Source: Micrococcus sp. EYE_212 (GTDB lineage: Bacteria > Actinomycetota > Actinomycetes > Actinomycetales > Micrococcaceae). Taken from it: 64,000 nucleotides of DNA. The notes under the pieces are model-generated. The model did no database searches. It worked only from the letters and a program-made list of their open reading frames with translations, and was not told the origin of the DNA. Shown one piece after another: positions 1-7,346 of this stretch. The stretch is taken from the NCBI RefSeq assembly GCF_023147585.1, contig NZ_JAHXOZ010000007.1, positions 62,001-126,000 of the forward strand, in the 5' to 3' direction. Numbering within the stretch: position 1 is the stretch's first letter; every line of letters begins with the position of its first letter. A program made the translations under genes and the position numbers.

Positions 1-895
1 CGAGCTCGGAGGTGGCGCAGGAGATGCCCGCGGCACCGAGGTCCTGGATGCCCTCCACGAGGGAGCCGTGGAACAGCTCGAGACAGCACTCGATGAGCAC
101 CTTCTCCACGAACGGATCGCCCACCTGGACGGAGGGGCGCTTGGCGGGCTTGCCGCCGTCGTCGAAGGACTCCGAGGCCAGCACGGACGCGCCGCCGATG
201 CCGTCGCCGCCGGTGCGGGCGCCGAAGAGCACCACCTTGTTGCCGACGCCGGACGCGTTCGCCAGGCGCAGGTCCTCGTGCTTGAGCACGCCCACGGCGA
301 GCGCGTTCACGAGCGGGTTGCCCTGGTAGGAGGCGTCGAAGGAGACCTCGCCGCCGATGTTCGGCAGGCCGAGGCAGTTGCCGTAGCCGCCGATGCCGGA
401 GACGACGCCGTGCACCACGCGGGCGGTGTCCGGGTGGTCGATCGCGCCGAAGCGCAGCGGGTCCATGACGGCCACGGGGCGGGCGCCCATCGAGATGATG
501 TCGCGCACGATGCCGCCGATGCCGGTGGCCGCGCCCTGGTAGGGCTCCACGAAGGAGGGGTGGTTGTGCGACTCCACCTTGAAGGTCACGGCCCAGCCGT
601 CGCCGAGGTCGGTGACGCCGGCGTTCTCGCCGATCCCCACCATGAGGTTCTTCTTCATCTCCTCGGTGAGCTTGTCCCCGAACTGGCGCAGGTGCACCTT
701 CGAGGACTTGTAGGAGCAGTGCTCCGACCACATCACGGAGTACATCGCGAGCTCCGCCGCGGTGGGGCGGCGGCCCAGGATCTCGCGGATCCGCGCGTAC
801 TCGTCCTCCTTGAGGCCGAGCTCCGCCCACGGCTGGGCGACGTCCGGGTTCGCCGCGGCGTGCTCCACGGTCTCGATGGTGAACTGCTGGCTCAT
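1..895 (-). CDS. purL: Phosphoribosylformylglycinamidine synthase subunit PurL (N-terminal part, cut by window edge)
   Basis: Large ATP-dependent amidotransferase subunit of step 4 of purine synthesis, converting FGAR to FGAM with ammonia supplied by PurQ. About 298 N-terminal residues are visible; the remainder lies left of position 1. The start [13 protein letters not shown] is followed by the linker-domain sequence [39 protein letters not shown], where [10 protein letters not shown] is the family signature. The ATG at 895 overlaps the purQ stop in an ATGA, so the two genes are translationally coupled. Last gene of the purS-purQ-purL operon in view. Confidence 0.97.
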   Translation of the reverse strand, partial: MSQQFTIETVEHAAANPDVAQPWAELGLKEDEYARIREILGRRPTAAELAMYSVMWSEHCSYKSSKVHLRQFGDKLTEEMKKNLMVGIGENAGVTDLGDGWAVTFKVESHNHPSFVEPYQGAATGIGGIVRDIISMGARPVAVMDPLRFGAIDHPDTARVVHGVVSGIGGYGNCLGLPNIGGEVSFDASYQGNPLVNALAVGVLKHEDLRLANASGVGNKVVLFGARTGGDGIGGASVLASESFDDGGKPAKRPSVQVGDPFVEKVLIECCLELFHGSLVEGIQDLGAAGISCATSEL

Positions 896-1689
896 GCGGC
901 GCCTCCCCGGCTCGCGAGGGTGGTCAGGACGGAGGTGAAGAAGCCCAGGCCGTCGGTGCCGGCGCGCACGCCGTCCGCGGTGTCCGGGCCGAAGCCGGCC
1001 TCGACGGCGTGCTCCGGGTGCGGCATGAGGCCCACCACGTTGCCCGCCGGGTTGGCCACGCCCGCGATGTCGCGGCGCGAGCCGTTGGGGTTCCAGCCCT
1101 TGTAGCGGAACACCACGCGGCCCTCGGCCTCGAGGGCGTCGAGGGTGGCGTCGTCGGCCACATACTGGCCGTCCTGGTTCTTCAGGGGCACGGTGATGGT
1201 CTGGCCCGGCGCGAAGTCGCGGGTCCACGCGGTGTCCGTGGACTCGACCGTGAGCTCCTGGTCGCGGCAGATGAAGTGCAGGTGGTCGTTCTTGATCATC
1301 GAGCCCGGCAGCAGGTGGGACTCCGTGAGGATCTGGAAGCCGTTGCAGATGCCGAGCACCGGGAGCGCATCCGCGCCGCCCTGCGGGCCGCCGGCCGCCT
1401 CCGCGATGGCGTCCATCATGGGGGCGAAGCGGGAGATCGCGCCGGCGCGCAGGTAGTCGCCGTAGGAGAAGCCGCCGGGGACGACGACGGCGTCCAGGCC
1501 GGACAGCGCGGCCTGCGGGTCCGCGTCGGCGTGCCACAGGGCCACGGCCTCCGCGCCGGCGAGGCGGATCGCGCGGGCGGCGTCGACGTCGTCGAGGGTG
1601 CCCGGGAAGGTGACGACGCCGATGCGGGCGCCGGACAGGGGAGTGGCGGGCGTCGAGTAGTCGCCGATGAGGGGGAGGTCCGCGGCCAT
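892..1689 (-). CDS. purQ: Phosphoribosylformylglycinamidine synthase subunit PurQ (glutaminase)
   Basis: Class I glutamine amidotransferase subunit (265 aa) that hydrolyses glutamine and passes ammonia to PurL. The nucleophile is Cys115 in [10 protein letters not shown], and the catalytic His/Glu lie in MPHPEHAVE near the C-terminus. The [11 protein letters not shown] and [17 protein letters not shown] motifs are typical. A short N-terminal extension ([20 protein letters not shown]) precedes the usual start. A later start is possible, but the ATG at 1689 shares one base with the purS stop (TGATG), which favours the longer form. Middle gene of purSQL. Confidence 0.97.
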   Translation of the reverse strand: MAADLPLIGDYSTPATPLSGARIGVVTFPGTLDDVDAARAIRLAGAEAVALWHADADPQAALSGLDAVVVPGGFSYGDYLRAGAISRFAPMMDAIAEAAGGPQGGADALPVLGICNGFQILTESHLLPGSMIKNDHLHFICRDQELTVESTDTAWTRDFAPGQTITVPLKNQDGQYVADDATLDALEAEGRVVFRYKGWNPNGSRRDIAGVANPAGNVVGLMPHPEHAVEAGFGPDTADGVRAGTDGLGFFTSVLTTLASRGGAA

Positions 1690-1967
1690 CAGGCGTGGGC
1701 CTCGTCGTCGGTCTCCGCCTCGTCGACGAGCTCGACGTTCACGACGTCCTCGATCACCGGGTTGGAGAGCATCTCCTCGGCGGCCTTGCGGGCGGCGGTC
1801 AGGATCTCGTCCGTGACCTCGCCGTCCACGGTGAGCTCGAAGCGCTTGCCCTGGCGGACCTGGCTGAACTGGGTGAACCCGAGGCGGGGCAGGGCCCCGT
1901 TGATGGCCTTGCCCTGCGGGTCGAGGATCTCGGGCTTGGGCATGACGTCGACGACGATGATGGGCAT
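1689..1967 (-). CDS. purS: Phosphoribosylformylglycinamidine synthase subunit PurS
   Basis: Small (92 aa) structural subunit that bridges PurQ and PurL. The fold-typical start [22 protein letters not shown] and the motif [15 protein letters not shown] are seen, followed by an acidic tail ([11 protein letters not shown]) longer than in many homologues. The reading frame continues open far upstream, but homology starts only at the ATG at 1967. First gene of the operon. About 300 bases separate it from the next gene upstream and should hold its promoter, although I could not pick convincing -35/-10 boxes. Confidence 0.95.
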   Translation of the reverse strand: MPIIVVDVMPKPEILDPQGKAINGALPRLGFTQFSQVRQGKRFELTVDGEVTDEILTAARKAAEEMLSNPVIEDVVNVELVDEAETDDEAHA

Positions 1968-2164
1968 CCAACGCTCCTGGTGTCTGAGGGGGCCGTGCGG
2001 GTGGCGCTCCGGGGCGGCCAGAGGAGAGCGGTGGTGCCGTCTCACGCCGGGGCCGCCGGACGCTCCGCGAGCTTGCCCGGCCAGTCTACCGAGGGGGCGC
2101 GCGGCCCAGTCCGGGGCCGTCCTGCCTGCTCCCCGCTCCGTCTCCGCCCCGCCCCGCCCGCCCC

Positions 2165-2225
2165 GACCTCCGGCTGTGCTCAGGACCGCGTCCTCATGAC
2201 GAGGTCCTGAGCACAGCCGGAGGTC
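2165..2225. terminator. Perfect 22-bp inverted repeat at the 3' end of the AbiEi-like gene
   Basis: Arms at 2165-2186 and 2204-2225 are perfectly complementary. The 17-nt loop contains a further 4-bp stem (CGTC/GACG, 2189-2192 with 2198-2201). It lies about 40 bases beyond the stop of the minus-strand gene ending at 2265 and has no T tract on either side. Read as a factor-assisted or hairpin-only terminator; it also insulates the pur promoter region at 1968-2264. Nothing else coding is seen in that stretch. Confidence 0.7.
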
Positions 2226-2264
2226 CTGAGTCGGAGCACGCACCGACCCGCCGGCCCCGACCCC

Positions 2265-3311
2265 TCACCCGCGACGCCGGGGCACGCCGTGGCGCGCCAG
2301 CTCGGCCTCCAGTCGGGCGGGGGAACGCAGGTCCTCCCACGTCCAGCGGGCGAGACCGGACAGCAGCCGGCGCAGGCGGACCTCCCGCTCCTTCTCCGCC
2401 CGGATCGCCCGGCGTCGGTCCGCCTCGGAGGCGTGCAGCCCGACGTCGTACTTGGTGATCCCGTCGAACTCGCCGCCCACACGGAGCTGCGGCCACCAGA
2501 AGTCCACCCGGTCCTCGTGCGCGGCGCCCGGGGTGCGGACGCGGTGCTGCAGCACGGGAGGGGCGAACCCCAGCTCATGGACGAGGACGCGGCTCAGCGA
2601 CTCCCCGGGCGACTCGGACGCGCCGTCGGCGAATGCGCAGGCCCGGGAGAACCGCTCGCGGGCCGCCCGGGAGGCGGGGAGCTCGGCGTGGGCGGCGGCC
2701 CATGCGGCGCACTCCCGGGGCCGGTCGCGCAGCAGACGGTCCAGCGGGGCCACGCTCTCCCGCAGGGGCAGGCCGGCCGCCAGCTGCAGGTGCACGGTGG
2801 AGAGCGACTCCGCCCGGGCCGTGCCGAGGAGGACTCCGCCCGCCGTCCGCAGCAGGATCTCCACGGGCTCGTGGCCGGGCGCGGAGACCGGGTTCCACAC
2901 GGGGGAGAGGGTCGGCAGCGGAGGGAGCGGGGCGGCGCCGGGGGCGAGAGCCTGGCGGACGAGGGTCGACCGACCGTGGTGGTGCGGCGTCGTGGCGCGC
3001 ACGTGCAGCGTCCGGGGCGTCTCGATCAGGGGCAGCCCGTGGAGGTGGGCGGCGGTCGCGCCAGTGAACACCGCGTCCGGGCGGGCGAGCACCACCGCCG
3101 ACGCCGCCAGGGTGAACCGGTCCCAGGGTGCGGCCCCGAGCCAGTCGGCCACGGGGCAGTAGACGCCGCGCACGAGGCGCAGCAGCTTCCCGGCATCCCA
3201 GGCCCGCGCCACCCGGCGGCGCGTGGTCGCGTCCGTGCGGGCGGTCACTCGCAGCAACGGGCCGCGGCCGGTGCGGAGACCGGGGTCCTCGGGCAGGGGT
3301 GCGGGGTCCAT
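2265..3311 (-). CDS. AbiEi-like / DUF559-type protein of unknown function
   Basis: 348 aa. The N-terminal part (residues about 20-120) resembles the AbiEi antitoxin-type winged-helix region, with GKLLRLVRGVYCPV and AVFTGATAAHLHGLPL. The C-terminal part carries a Vsr/DUF559 nuclease-like pattern: ESPGESLSRVL, then RVDFWW, GGEFDGITKYD and the Lys/Glu/Arg-rich EKEREVRLRRLL. Such two-domain proteins are common solitary genes in Micrococcaceae. No AbiEii nucleotidyltransferase partner is adjacent, so a toxin-antitoxin role is not supported here. Monocistronic, ending before a perfect hairpin. Confidence 0.75.
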   Translation of the reverse strand: MDPAPLPEDPGLRTGRGPLLRVTARTDATTRRRVARAWDAGKLLRLVRGVYCPVADWLGAAPWDRFTLAASAVVLARPDAVFTGATAAHLHGLPLIETPRTLHVRATTPHHHGRSTLVRQALAPGAAPLPPLPTLSPVWNPVSAPGHEPVEILLRTAGGVLLGTARAESLSTVHLQLAAGLPLRESVAPLDRLLRDRPRECAAWAAAHAELPASRAARERFSRACAFADGASESPGESLSRVLVHELGFAPPVLQHRVRTPGAAHEDRVDFWWPQLRVGGEFDGITKYDVGLHASEADRRRAIRAEKEREVRLRRLLSGLARWTWEDLRSPARLEAELARHGVPRRRG

Positions 3312-3436
3312 GCGCTCAGGATCGGCCGCGCGGGAGAGGCTGGGCGCGGGGAGGGCGGCCGCCTGGGGAGGGCGAGGGTTCTGTGGAGGCCTGTGCAGGA
3401 GCGGCGGGGCCGCGCGTCGGCGACTAGCCTGGGCGC

Positions 3437-3670
3437 ATGATCCTGGCCCGCATCCCCCGCCGTCGCGACGACCGCGCCGCCGCCCCTCGTCCCGTCCGCC
3501 TGGCCGCGGGCCGACGCGCCGCCGTCGCCCCCGACTCCGGGCGTGTCCGTCCCGTCAGCCCGCTGGGCCCGGCCATGGTGCTGGCCCTCGGCGGCGTCGC
3601 GCTGTCCGCCGTCCGCCGCATGCGCGCCCGCGCCGGGCGACGACGCGCGGCCGGCACCGATCGCGCCTGA
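3437..3670 (+). CDS. Possible small basic membrane protein, unknown
   Basis: 77 codons beginning with an ATG at 3437. A -10-like TAGCCT lies 8-13 bases upstream, so a leaderless transcript is plausible. The product is Arg-rich on both sides of one hydrophobic stretch (PLGPAMVLALGGVALSAV, residues about 41-58). It stops 4 bases before the GTG of the YchJ-like gene, which could make the two co-transcribed. I recognise no family; it could be a non-coding open frame in GC-rich DNA. Confidence 0.4.
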   Translation: MILARIPRRRDDRAAAPRPVRLAAGRRAAVAPDSGRVRPVSPLGPAMVLALGGVALSAVRRMRARAGRRRAAGTDRA

Positions 3671-3674
3671 GCCG

Positions 3675-4152
3675 GTGACAGCCGACCAGCCGGGAGCCGA
3701 GCCCTGCCCGTGCGGCCGGGGCCTGCCGTACCCCGACTGCTGCGGCCGCTGGCACGCGCGCCACGCCGCGGACGAGACCCTCGCCGCGCCCACGGCCGAG
3801 GACCTCATGCGCTCGCGGTACACGGCGTTCGCCCTCCTGGTCGCCACGGATCACGACGACGCCGCCCGCACCGCGGCCGCGATGGTCGCCTACCTGCGCG
3901 CCACCTGGGCGGCCGAGACGCGTCCCGCCGCGGCGGACCTGACCCCGGGGCCGGGGGGGGACGCCCACCGCGTTCACCCGCCTGGCGGTGACGGACACGA
4001 CCGGCGGCGGCCCCTTCGACACGGTCGGGACCGTGACGTTCACGGCGCTCGGCCGGGACGCCTCCGGGGCGCGCGTGCGCCTGACCGAGCACAGCCGGTT
4101 CCGCCGCGAGGACGGCATCTGGCGCTACGTGGACGGGGACGTCGCCGGCTGA
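3675..4152 (+). pseudogene. YchJ-family SEC-C/NTF2-like protein, interrupted by a frameshift
   Basis: The N-terminal half starts at GTG 3675: EPCPCGRGLPYPDCCGRWH (SEC-C-type zinc motif), then PTAEDLMRSRYTAFAL and YLRATWAAETRPA, all hallmarks of the YchJ/UPF0225 family. After the run of eight G at 3953-3960 the frame is lost. Dropping one G restores TPTAFTRLAVTDTTGGGPFDTVG and the family C-terminus SRFRREDGIWRYVDGD, ending at TGA 4152. The domain is otherwise intact, so this is either a homopolymer sequencing error or a very recent or phase-variable frameshift. An insertion after YTAFALL (DHDDAARTAAAM) is longer than usual. Confidence 0.8.
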
Positions 4153-4189
4153 GCCGGCCGCGCGGCGCCGTCGGGGCCGGAGGGAGGGG

Positions 4190-4339
4190 TCAGAAGGCGG
4201 AGAGGAACGCGGCGGCCACGCTGAGGATCAGACCCGCGTTGCACAGCAGTGCCACGATCGTGACCACCGGCCGGGTGTGGCGCGGGGAGTCGTCCGGGGC
4301 GAGGTCGGCGTCGCGCAGCTCGGGGGGAAGGCCGGTCAT
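4190..4339 (-). CDS. 49-residue single-pass membrane protein, paralogue of the gene at 7192-7341
   Basis: Too short for routine gene calling. The product starts MTGLPPELRDADLAPDD, followed by a Pro/Arg stretch (SPRHTRP) and one membrane segment (VVTIVALLCNAGLILSVAAAF), ending SAF. The second copy 3 kb away has the same length, the same LPPELR start, the same aspartate-rich spacer and the same end, so both are probably real. Predicted N-terminus inside, by the positive charges before the helix. Function unknown. Confidence 0.75.
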   Translation of the reverse strand: MTGLPPELRDADLAPDDSPRHTRPVVTIVALLCNAGLILSVAAAFLSAF

Positions 4340-4388
4340 GGTGCCCCTGGGGTGGGGCCGGTCGGGGGTCGCGCCAGTCTACGGGCGT

Positions 4389-4586
4389 TCAGTCTGCGTC
4401 TGGGGTGAACAGGTCCTCGATGCGCCGGCCGAACACGGCGGCCAGGCGGAAGGCGAGGGGGAGGGAGGGGTCGTATCGGCCCTTCTCGAGGGAGATGACC
4501 GTCTGGCGCGAGACGCCGAGCTCGTCGGCGAGGCGCTGCTGCGACCACCCGAGGCGTGCGCGCTCGGCCGGCAGGGAGTTCTCCAC
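4389..4586 (-). CDS. Small XRE/Cro-type helix-turn-helix regulator
   Basis: 65 aa, essentially one HTH_3 domain. RLGWSQQRLADELGVSRQTVISLEKGRYDPSLPLAFRLAAVF is the canonical helix-turn-helix, followed by GRRIEDLFTPDAD. GTG start at 4586, with a purine-rich GGAG inside the end of the upstream gene. Three bases separate it from the stop of the membrane-protein gene, so they form one operon. Solo regulators of this length paired with a DUF2178-like membrane protein are usually autoregulators; the CTTGAC repeats upstream of the operon are the likely operator. Confidence 0.9.
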   Translation of the reverse strand: MENSLPAERARLGWSQQRLADELGVSRQTVISLEKGRYDPSLPLAFRLAAVFGRRIEDLFTPDAD

Positions 4587-4589
4587 GGC

Positions 4590-5135
4590 TCAGCTCCGCC
4601 GCTTCAGCAGGAGGTACCGGACGGCGGCGGAGAGCGCCATGGCGAGGATCAACGCCGCGCCGACGGTACCCACCTCCGGGTCCCACCCGGCGAGGCTCAC
4701 CGCGAAGGTGCCCAGGCCGACCACCACCAGGAGGTCGTGGAACGCGCCGGACGTGGCCTTCTCGTACCAGCGGCCCTCGACGGTGTCCTCGGTGTTCCGG
4801 ACGGCGCCGCGCACGGTGTCCCGGTCCACGAGGAGGACCCAGCCGACGGCGGCGGCCATGGGCAGGACGATCACGGCGAGGACGAGGCCGATCAGCGGGG
4901 CGCGTCGGGGGTCGACGTCGGGGGCGAGGGCGGCCAGACCATAGGCGATGACGCCGAGCAGTCCTGCCATGAGGGCGCCCAGCACCAGGGAGACCGCGAG
5001 GAGCCGGCCCGTGCCACCGCCCAGCCGGACGGACCGGCCCCAGAACGATCGCGTGTCCCGGCGGGGGTCGGTGGTGGCGCGGGGCGCCTCGGCGGTGGGG
5101 GCGGTGACGTCGTCGGTGCCGTGGTCGGAGGTCAT
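4590..5135 (-). CDS. Four-helix membrane protein (DUF2178-like), partner of the HTH regulator
   Basis: 181 aa. A hydrophilic N-terminus (about 45 residues) is followed by helices at roughly 46-68, 80-101, 133-150 and 157-174, ending in a basic LLLKRRS. The central loop DRDTVRGAVRNTEDTVEGRWYEKATSGAFHD is the most conserved-looking part. The chosen ATG at 5135 has AAGGAG at the right distance. First gene of the two-gene operon with the XRE regulator. The family assignment is by architecture and context, and the biochemical role is unknown. Confidence 0.75.
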   Translation of the reverse strand: MTSDHGTDDVTAPTAEAPRATTDPRRDTRSFWGRSVRLGGGTGRLLAVSLVLGALMAGLLGVIAYGLAALAPDVDPRRAPLIGLVLAVIVLPMAAAVGWVLLVDRDTVRGAVRNTEDTVEGRWYEKATSGAFHDLLVVVGLGTFAVSLAGWDPEVGTVGAALILAMALSAAVRYLLLKRRS

Positions 5136-5187
5136 GGCCTGCTCCTTCGCGCGGTGCCGGGGCCCGTCCCCGGCGGTGTGAAGCAAG

Positions 5188-5226
5188 CTTGACAGTCAAG
5201 GACGCTGGACGTCAAGGGAGCTTGAC
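5188..5226. promoter_or_regulatory. Putative operator: four CTTGAC half-sites in two palindromes
   Basis: Reading + strand: CTTGAC-A-GTCAAG (5188-5200), then ten bases, then GTCAAG-GGAG-CTTGAC (5211-5226). This gives two inverted pairs of the same hexamer with different spacers. On the minus strand the hexamers also read as TTGAC -35-like boxes, 50-90 bases upstream of the ATG at 5135. The natural ligand is the XRE protein encoded in the operon (inference). Confidence 0.6.
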
Positions 5227-5250
5227 CCTTTCGCCCCCCTGCTTGAACAT

Positions 5251-5301
5251 CGGTTGAGTTCTCGGGGGTGCCGGGCGGGAACACGCCCGAGAACTCAACC
5301 G
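5251..5301. terminator. Perfect 16-bp inverted repeat containing the stop of the DUF952-GNAT gene
   Basis: Arms CGGTTGAGTTCTCGGG (5251-5266) and its exact complement (5286-5301). The TGA of the minus-strand gene (5297-5295) lies inside the promoter-proximal arm. No T tract. Probably the terminator separating this gene from the HTH operon promoter just downstream. Confidence 0.65.
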
Positions 5302-6266
5302 GCGTTGGTGGGGGCGGGGGTCGGCGGCACGAGGGCCAGCCACAGCGGCTCGAGCGCGAACCCGAGCGCCTCGTTCATCCGCAGGGACGCCGCGTTCACC
5401 TCGGCGCCGCCCGTGCCCCAGATCCGCCCGCCCCGGGCGTGCGTGGCCAGCACCGACGCCGCCTTCACCGCCTTCCCCAGGCCCCGCCCCTCGTGCCCCT
5501 GCCGCACCGCCGTCCGGTCGACGTCCCACCGGACGTCCCCGTCCGCTCCGTGCGTGCGGAACAGCAGGGTGACACCGATCAGCTCCGCGCCCGCGAACGC
5601 CCCGACGGCGACCCCGTCCTCGCCGTCCAGCCGCGCCTCGAGATCGCCGGACAGGGGCGTGTGGAACGAGCCGTCGGTGCGCGGGAAGCGGGGGGCGGCC
5701 TCGGCGTCGAGTGCGCGCAGGGCGAGCGAGTCCGCAGCCTCCAGCACCCGCACCTCCACCCCCTGCGCCTCCGCCGCGGCCACCAGGTCTCGGTACGGGG
5801 CGAGGTCGGCGTCGTCGGCCAGGTGCAGGCGTGCGCCCCAGGACCGCGAGCGCACCGTCCACCCGGCGTCCTGCAGTGCGGCGGCCTCGGCGGTGTCCTG
5901 CCGGAGGACGCGGGCCTCAGCGCCGGGCATGGCGACGGGCGTCATCAGCGGCACGGGGATGTGGTGCCGGGCCTGCGTGCCCGGGTAGACGTGTGGAAAG
6001 CGCTCGGAGGCGGGGTCGGCCGGGTCGTCGGGCTCGCGGCGCACCGCGAAGCCGGACCCGGCGAGCGCCTCCTCGTCCAGGGCGACGAGGAACGCGTCCG
6101 GCCGGTCCGCGTAGAACGCCGCAGCCACCGCGGCTGCCTGTCGGGCGTCCTCGGAGGCGTGCAGGAAGCCGACCTCGAAGAAGGTGGCGCCCCGCGTGGA
6201 CGCCGTGTAGCGGCCCGTGCGGCGGGCCCCGGCCCAGTCCTCGGGCAGGGTGATGTGCAGGATCAT
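5295..6266 (-). CDS. DUF952 domain fused to a GNAT acetyltransferase
   Basis: 323 aa with two parts. Residues about 1-110 match the DUF952 pattern: MILHITLPEDWAGA, GRYTASTRGATFFEVGFLHASEDARQ, DAFLVALDEEAL and FPHVYPG. Residues about 190-315 are a GNAT fold with the acetyl-CoA loop RQGHEGRGLGKAVKAA and the typical C-terminal NAASLRMNEALGFAL. DUF952 is normally a stand-alone protein of about 110 residues. The start is set by the DUF952 homology; the frame stays open far upstream. Substrate unknown. Confidence 0.8.
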   Translation of the reverse strand: MILHITLPEDWAGARRTGRYTASTRGATFFEVGFLHASEDARQAAAVAAAFYADRPDAFLVALDEEALAGSGFAVRREPDDPADPASERFPHVYPGTQARHHIPVPLMTPVAMPGAEARVLRQDTAEAAALQDAGWTVRSRSWGARLHLADDADLAPYRDLVAAAEAQGVEVRVLEAADSLALRALDAEAAPRFPRTDGSFHTPLSGDLEARLDGEDGVAVGAFAGAELIGVTLLFRTHGADGDVRWDVDRTAVRQGHEGRGLGKAVKAASVLATHARGGRIWGTGGAEVNAASLRMNEALGFALEPLWLALVPPTPAPTNAG

Positions 6267-6309
6267 GGCGTCACCGTATCGGCCCGACCGTCCCTGTCCC
6301 CGCTGACCT

Positions 6310-6335
6310 GGAATGTTCCGTCCCGGCGGGGCGTT
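6310..6335 (+). promoter_or_regulatory. Sigma-R/sigma-H type promoter for the DsbA-family gene
   Basis: GGAAT at 6310-6314, an 18-base spacer, then CGTT at 6332-6335. This matches the GGAAT-N18-GTT consensus of actinobacterial thiol-stress ECF sigma factors (SigR in Streptomyces, SigH in mycobacteria/corynebacteria). It would start transcription about 55 bases before the ATG at 6399. The downstream gene is a CxxC oxidoreductase, the class of gene these sigma factors control. Confidence 0.6.
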
Positions 6336-6398
6336 GGGCCCCGGAGACGACATGCCGCCGACCCGCGACGGCTGCGTCCCCAGAGAGGTCGGATCCCC

Positions 6399-7091
6399 AT
6401 GAAGATCGACGTGTGGTCGGATGTCATCTGCCCGTTCTGCTACATCGGCAAGCGCCGCCTCGAGCTCGCCCTCGAGCAGACCGGCGTGGACGCCGAGATC
6501 GTGTGGCACAGCTTCGAGCTCAACCCGCAGGCGCCGGCGTCGTACGGCATGACGCTGCCCGAGGTCATGAGCACGGCCTACGGCGCGAGCAGGCCCCAGG
6601 CGCTCGCGGTCCTCTCCCACGAGGAGGAGCAGGCCCGGAGCGTGGGCCTGGACTTCCAGTGGCGCACCGCGAAGCCGGGGAACACGTTCACCGCCCACCG
6701 CGTGCTGCAGCTCGCCGCGTCCCGCGGGCTCGGCGCCGAGGCGGAGGAGCGCTTCTTCCGCGGCTACTTCTCCGAGGGGGAGGAGATCGGCTCGGCCGAC
6801 GTCGTCCGGAGGCTCGCCCTGGACGTCGGCCTCGAGGCGGCCGAGGTGGACGAGGTCCTCGCGGGCGACCGCTATGCGCGCGAGGTGCGCGCGGACGAGC
6901 AGCGTGCCGCGGACCTCGGGGTGCGCGGCGTCCCGTTCTTCGTGGTGAACGACTCCGCCACGGTCTCCGGGGCCCAGAGCGTGGAGCACTTCGCGGCAGT
7001 CCTGCGCGACGAGGCCGCCCGGGTCCAGGCCCCGCCGTCCGACGGCGGCGCCGTCTGCCACGACGGGGTGTGCGAGTTCCCCTCGGCCTGA
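6399..7091 (+). CDS. DsbA-family (FrnE-like) thiol oxidoreductase
   Basis: 230 aa, cytoplasmic because no signal peptide is present. The thioredoxin fold opens with MKIDVWSDVICPFCYIGKRRLE, where Cys11-Pro-Phe-Cys14 is the redox pair. The central helical insertion follows, then the cis-proline motif GVRGVPFFVVND. A second cysteine pair sits near the C-terminus (CHDGVC). FrnE proteins act as protein disulfide isomerases or in polyketide-type chemistry. Start ATG 6399 is preceded by AGAGAGG. The stress-type promoter upstream fits a role in thiol homeostasis. Confidence 0.92.
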   Translation: MKIDVWSDVICPFCYIGKRRLELALEQTGVDAEIVWHSFELNPQAPASYGMTLPEVMSTAYGASRPQALAVLSHEEEQARSVGLDFQWRTAKPGNTFTAHRVLQLAASRGLGAEAEERFFRGYFSEGEEIGSADVVRRLALDVGLEAAEVDEVLAGDRYAREVRADEQRAADLGVRGVPFFVVNDSATVSGAQSVEHFAAVLRDEAARVQAPPSDGGAVCHDGVCEFPSA

Positions 7092-7191
7092 GGAGGCGCC
7101 GCCACCGCGGGTCCGCGGACCCTCAGCCCCGGGGCCGGCCGGCGGGCGTGAGGGGGAATCGAGGCGCCCCTCCCGGGCCTCCGGCGCGCCC

Positions 7192-7341
7192 TCAGAACGA
7201 GCTGAAGATCCCCGCCGCCACACTCATCACGAGGCCGATGATGCACAGCCACGTCACGATCAGCACGATCGGGCGCGGGCGGCGGGGCGCGTCGTCGTCG
7301 TCGAAGCGCACGCCGCGCAGTTCCGGGGGCAGCTCACTCAT
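7192..7341 (-). CDS. 49-residue single-pass membrane protein, second paralogue
   Basis: Product MSELPPELRGVRFDDDDAP, then RRPRP and one membrane helix (IVLIVTWLCIIGLVMSVAAGIF) ending SSF. Two in-frame ATGs exist (7350 and 7341). The GGGAGG at 7351-7356 touches the first but is nine bases from the second, and only the second gives the same 49-residue length as the copy at 4190-4339. It follows the glycosylase-like gene directly, with the ribosome site inside that gene's last codons, so the two are co-transcribed. Confidence 0.75.
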   Translation of the reverse strand: MSELPPELRGVRFDDDDAPRRPRPIVLIVTWLCIIGLVMSVAAGIFSSF

Positions 7342-7346
7342 GCCGC

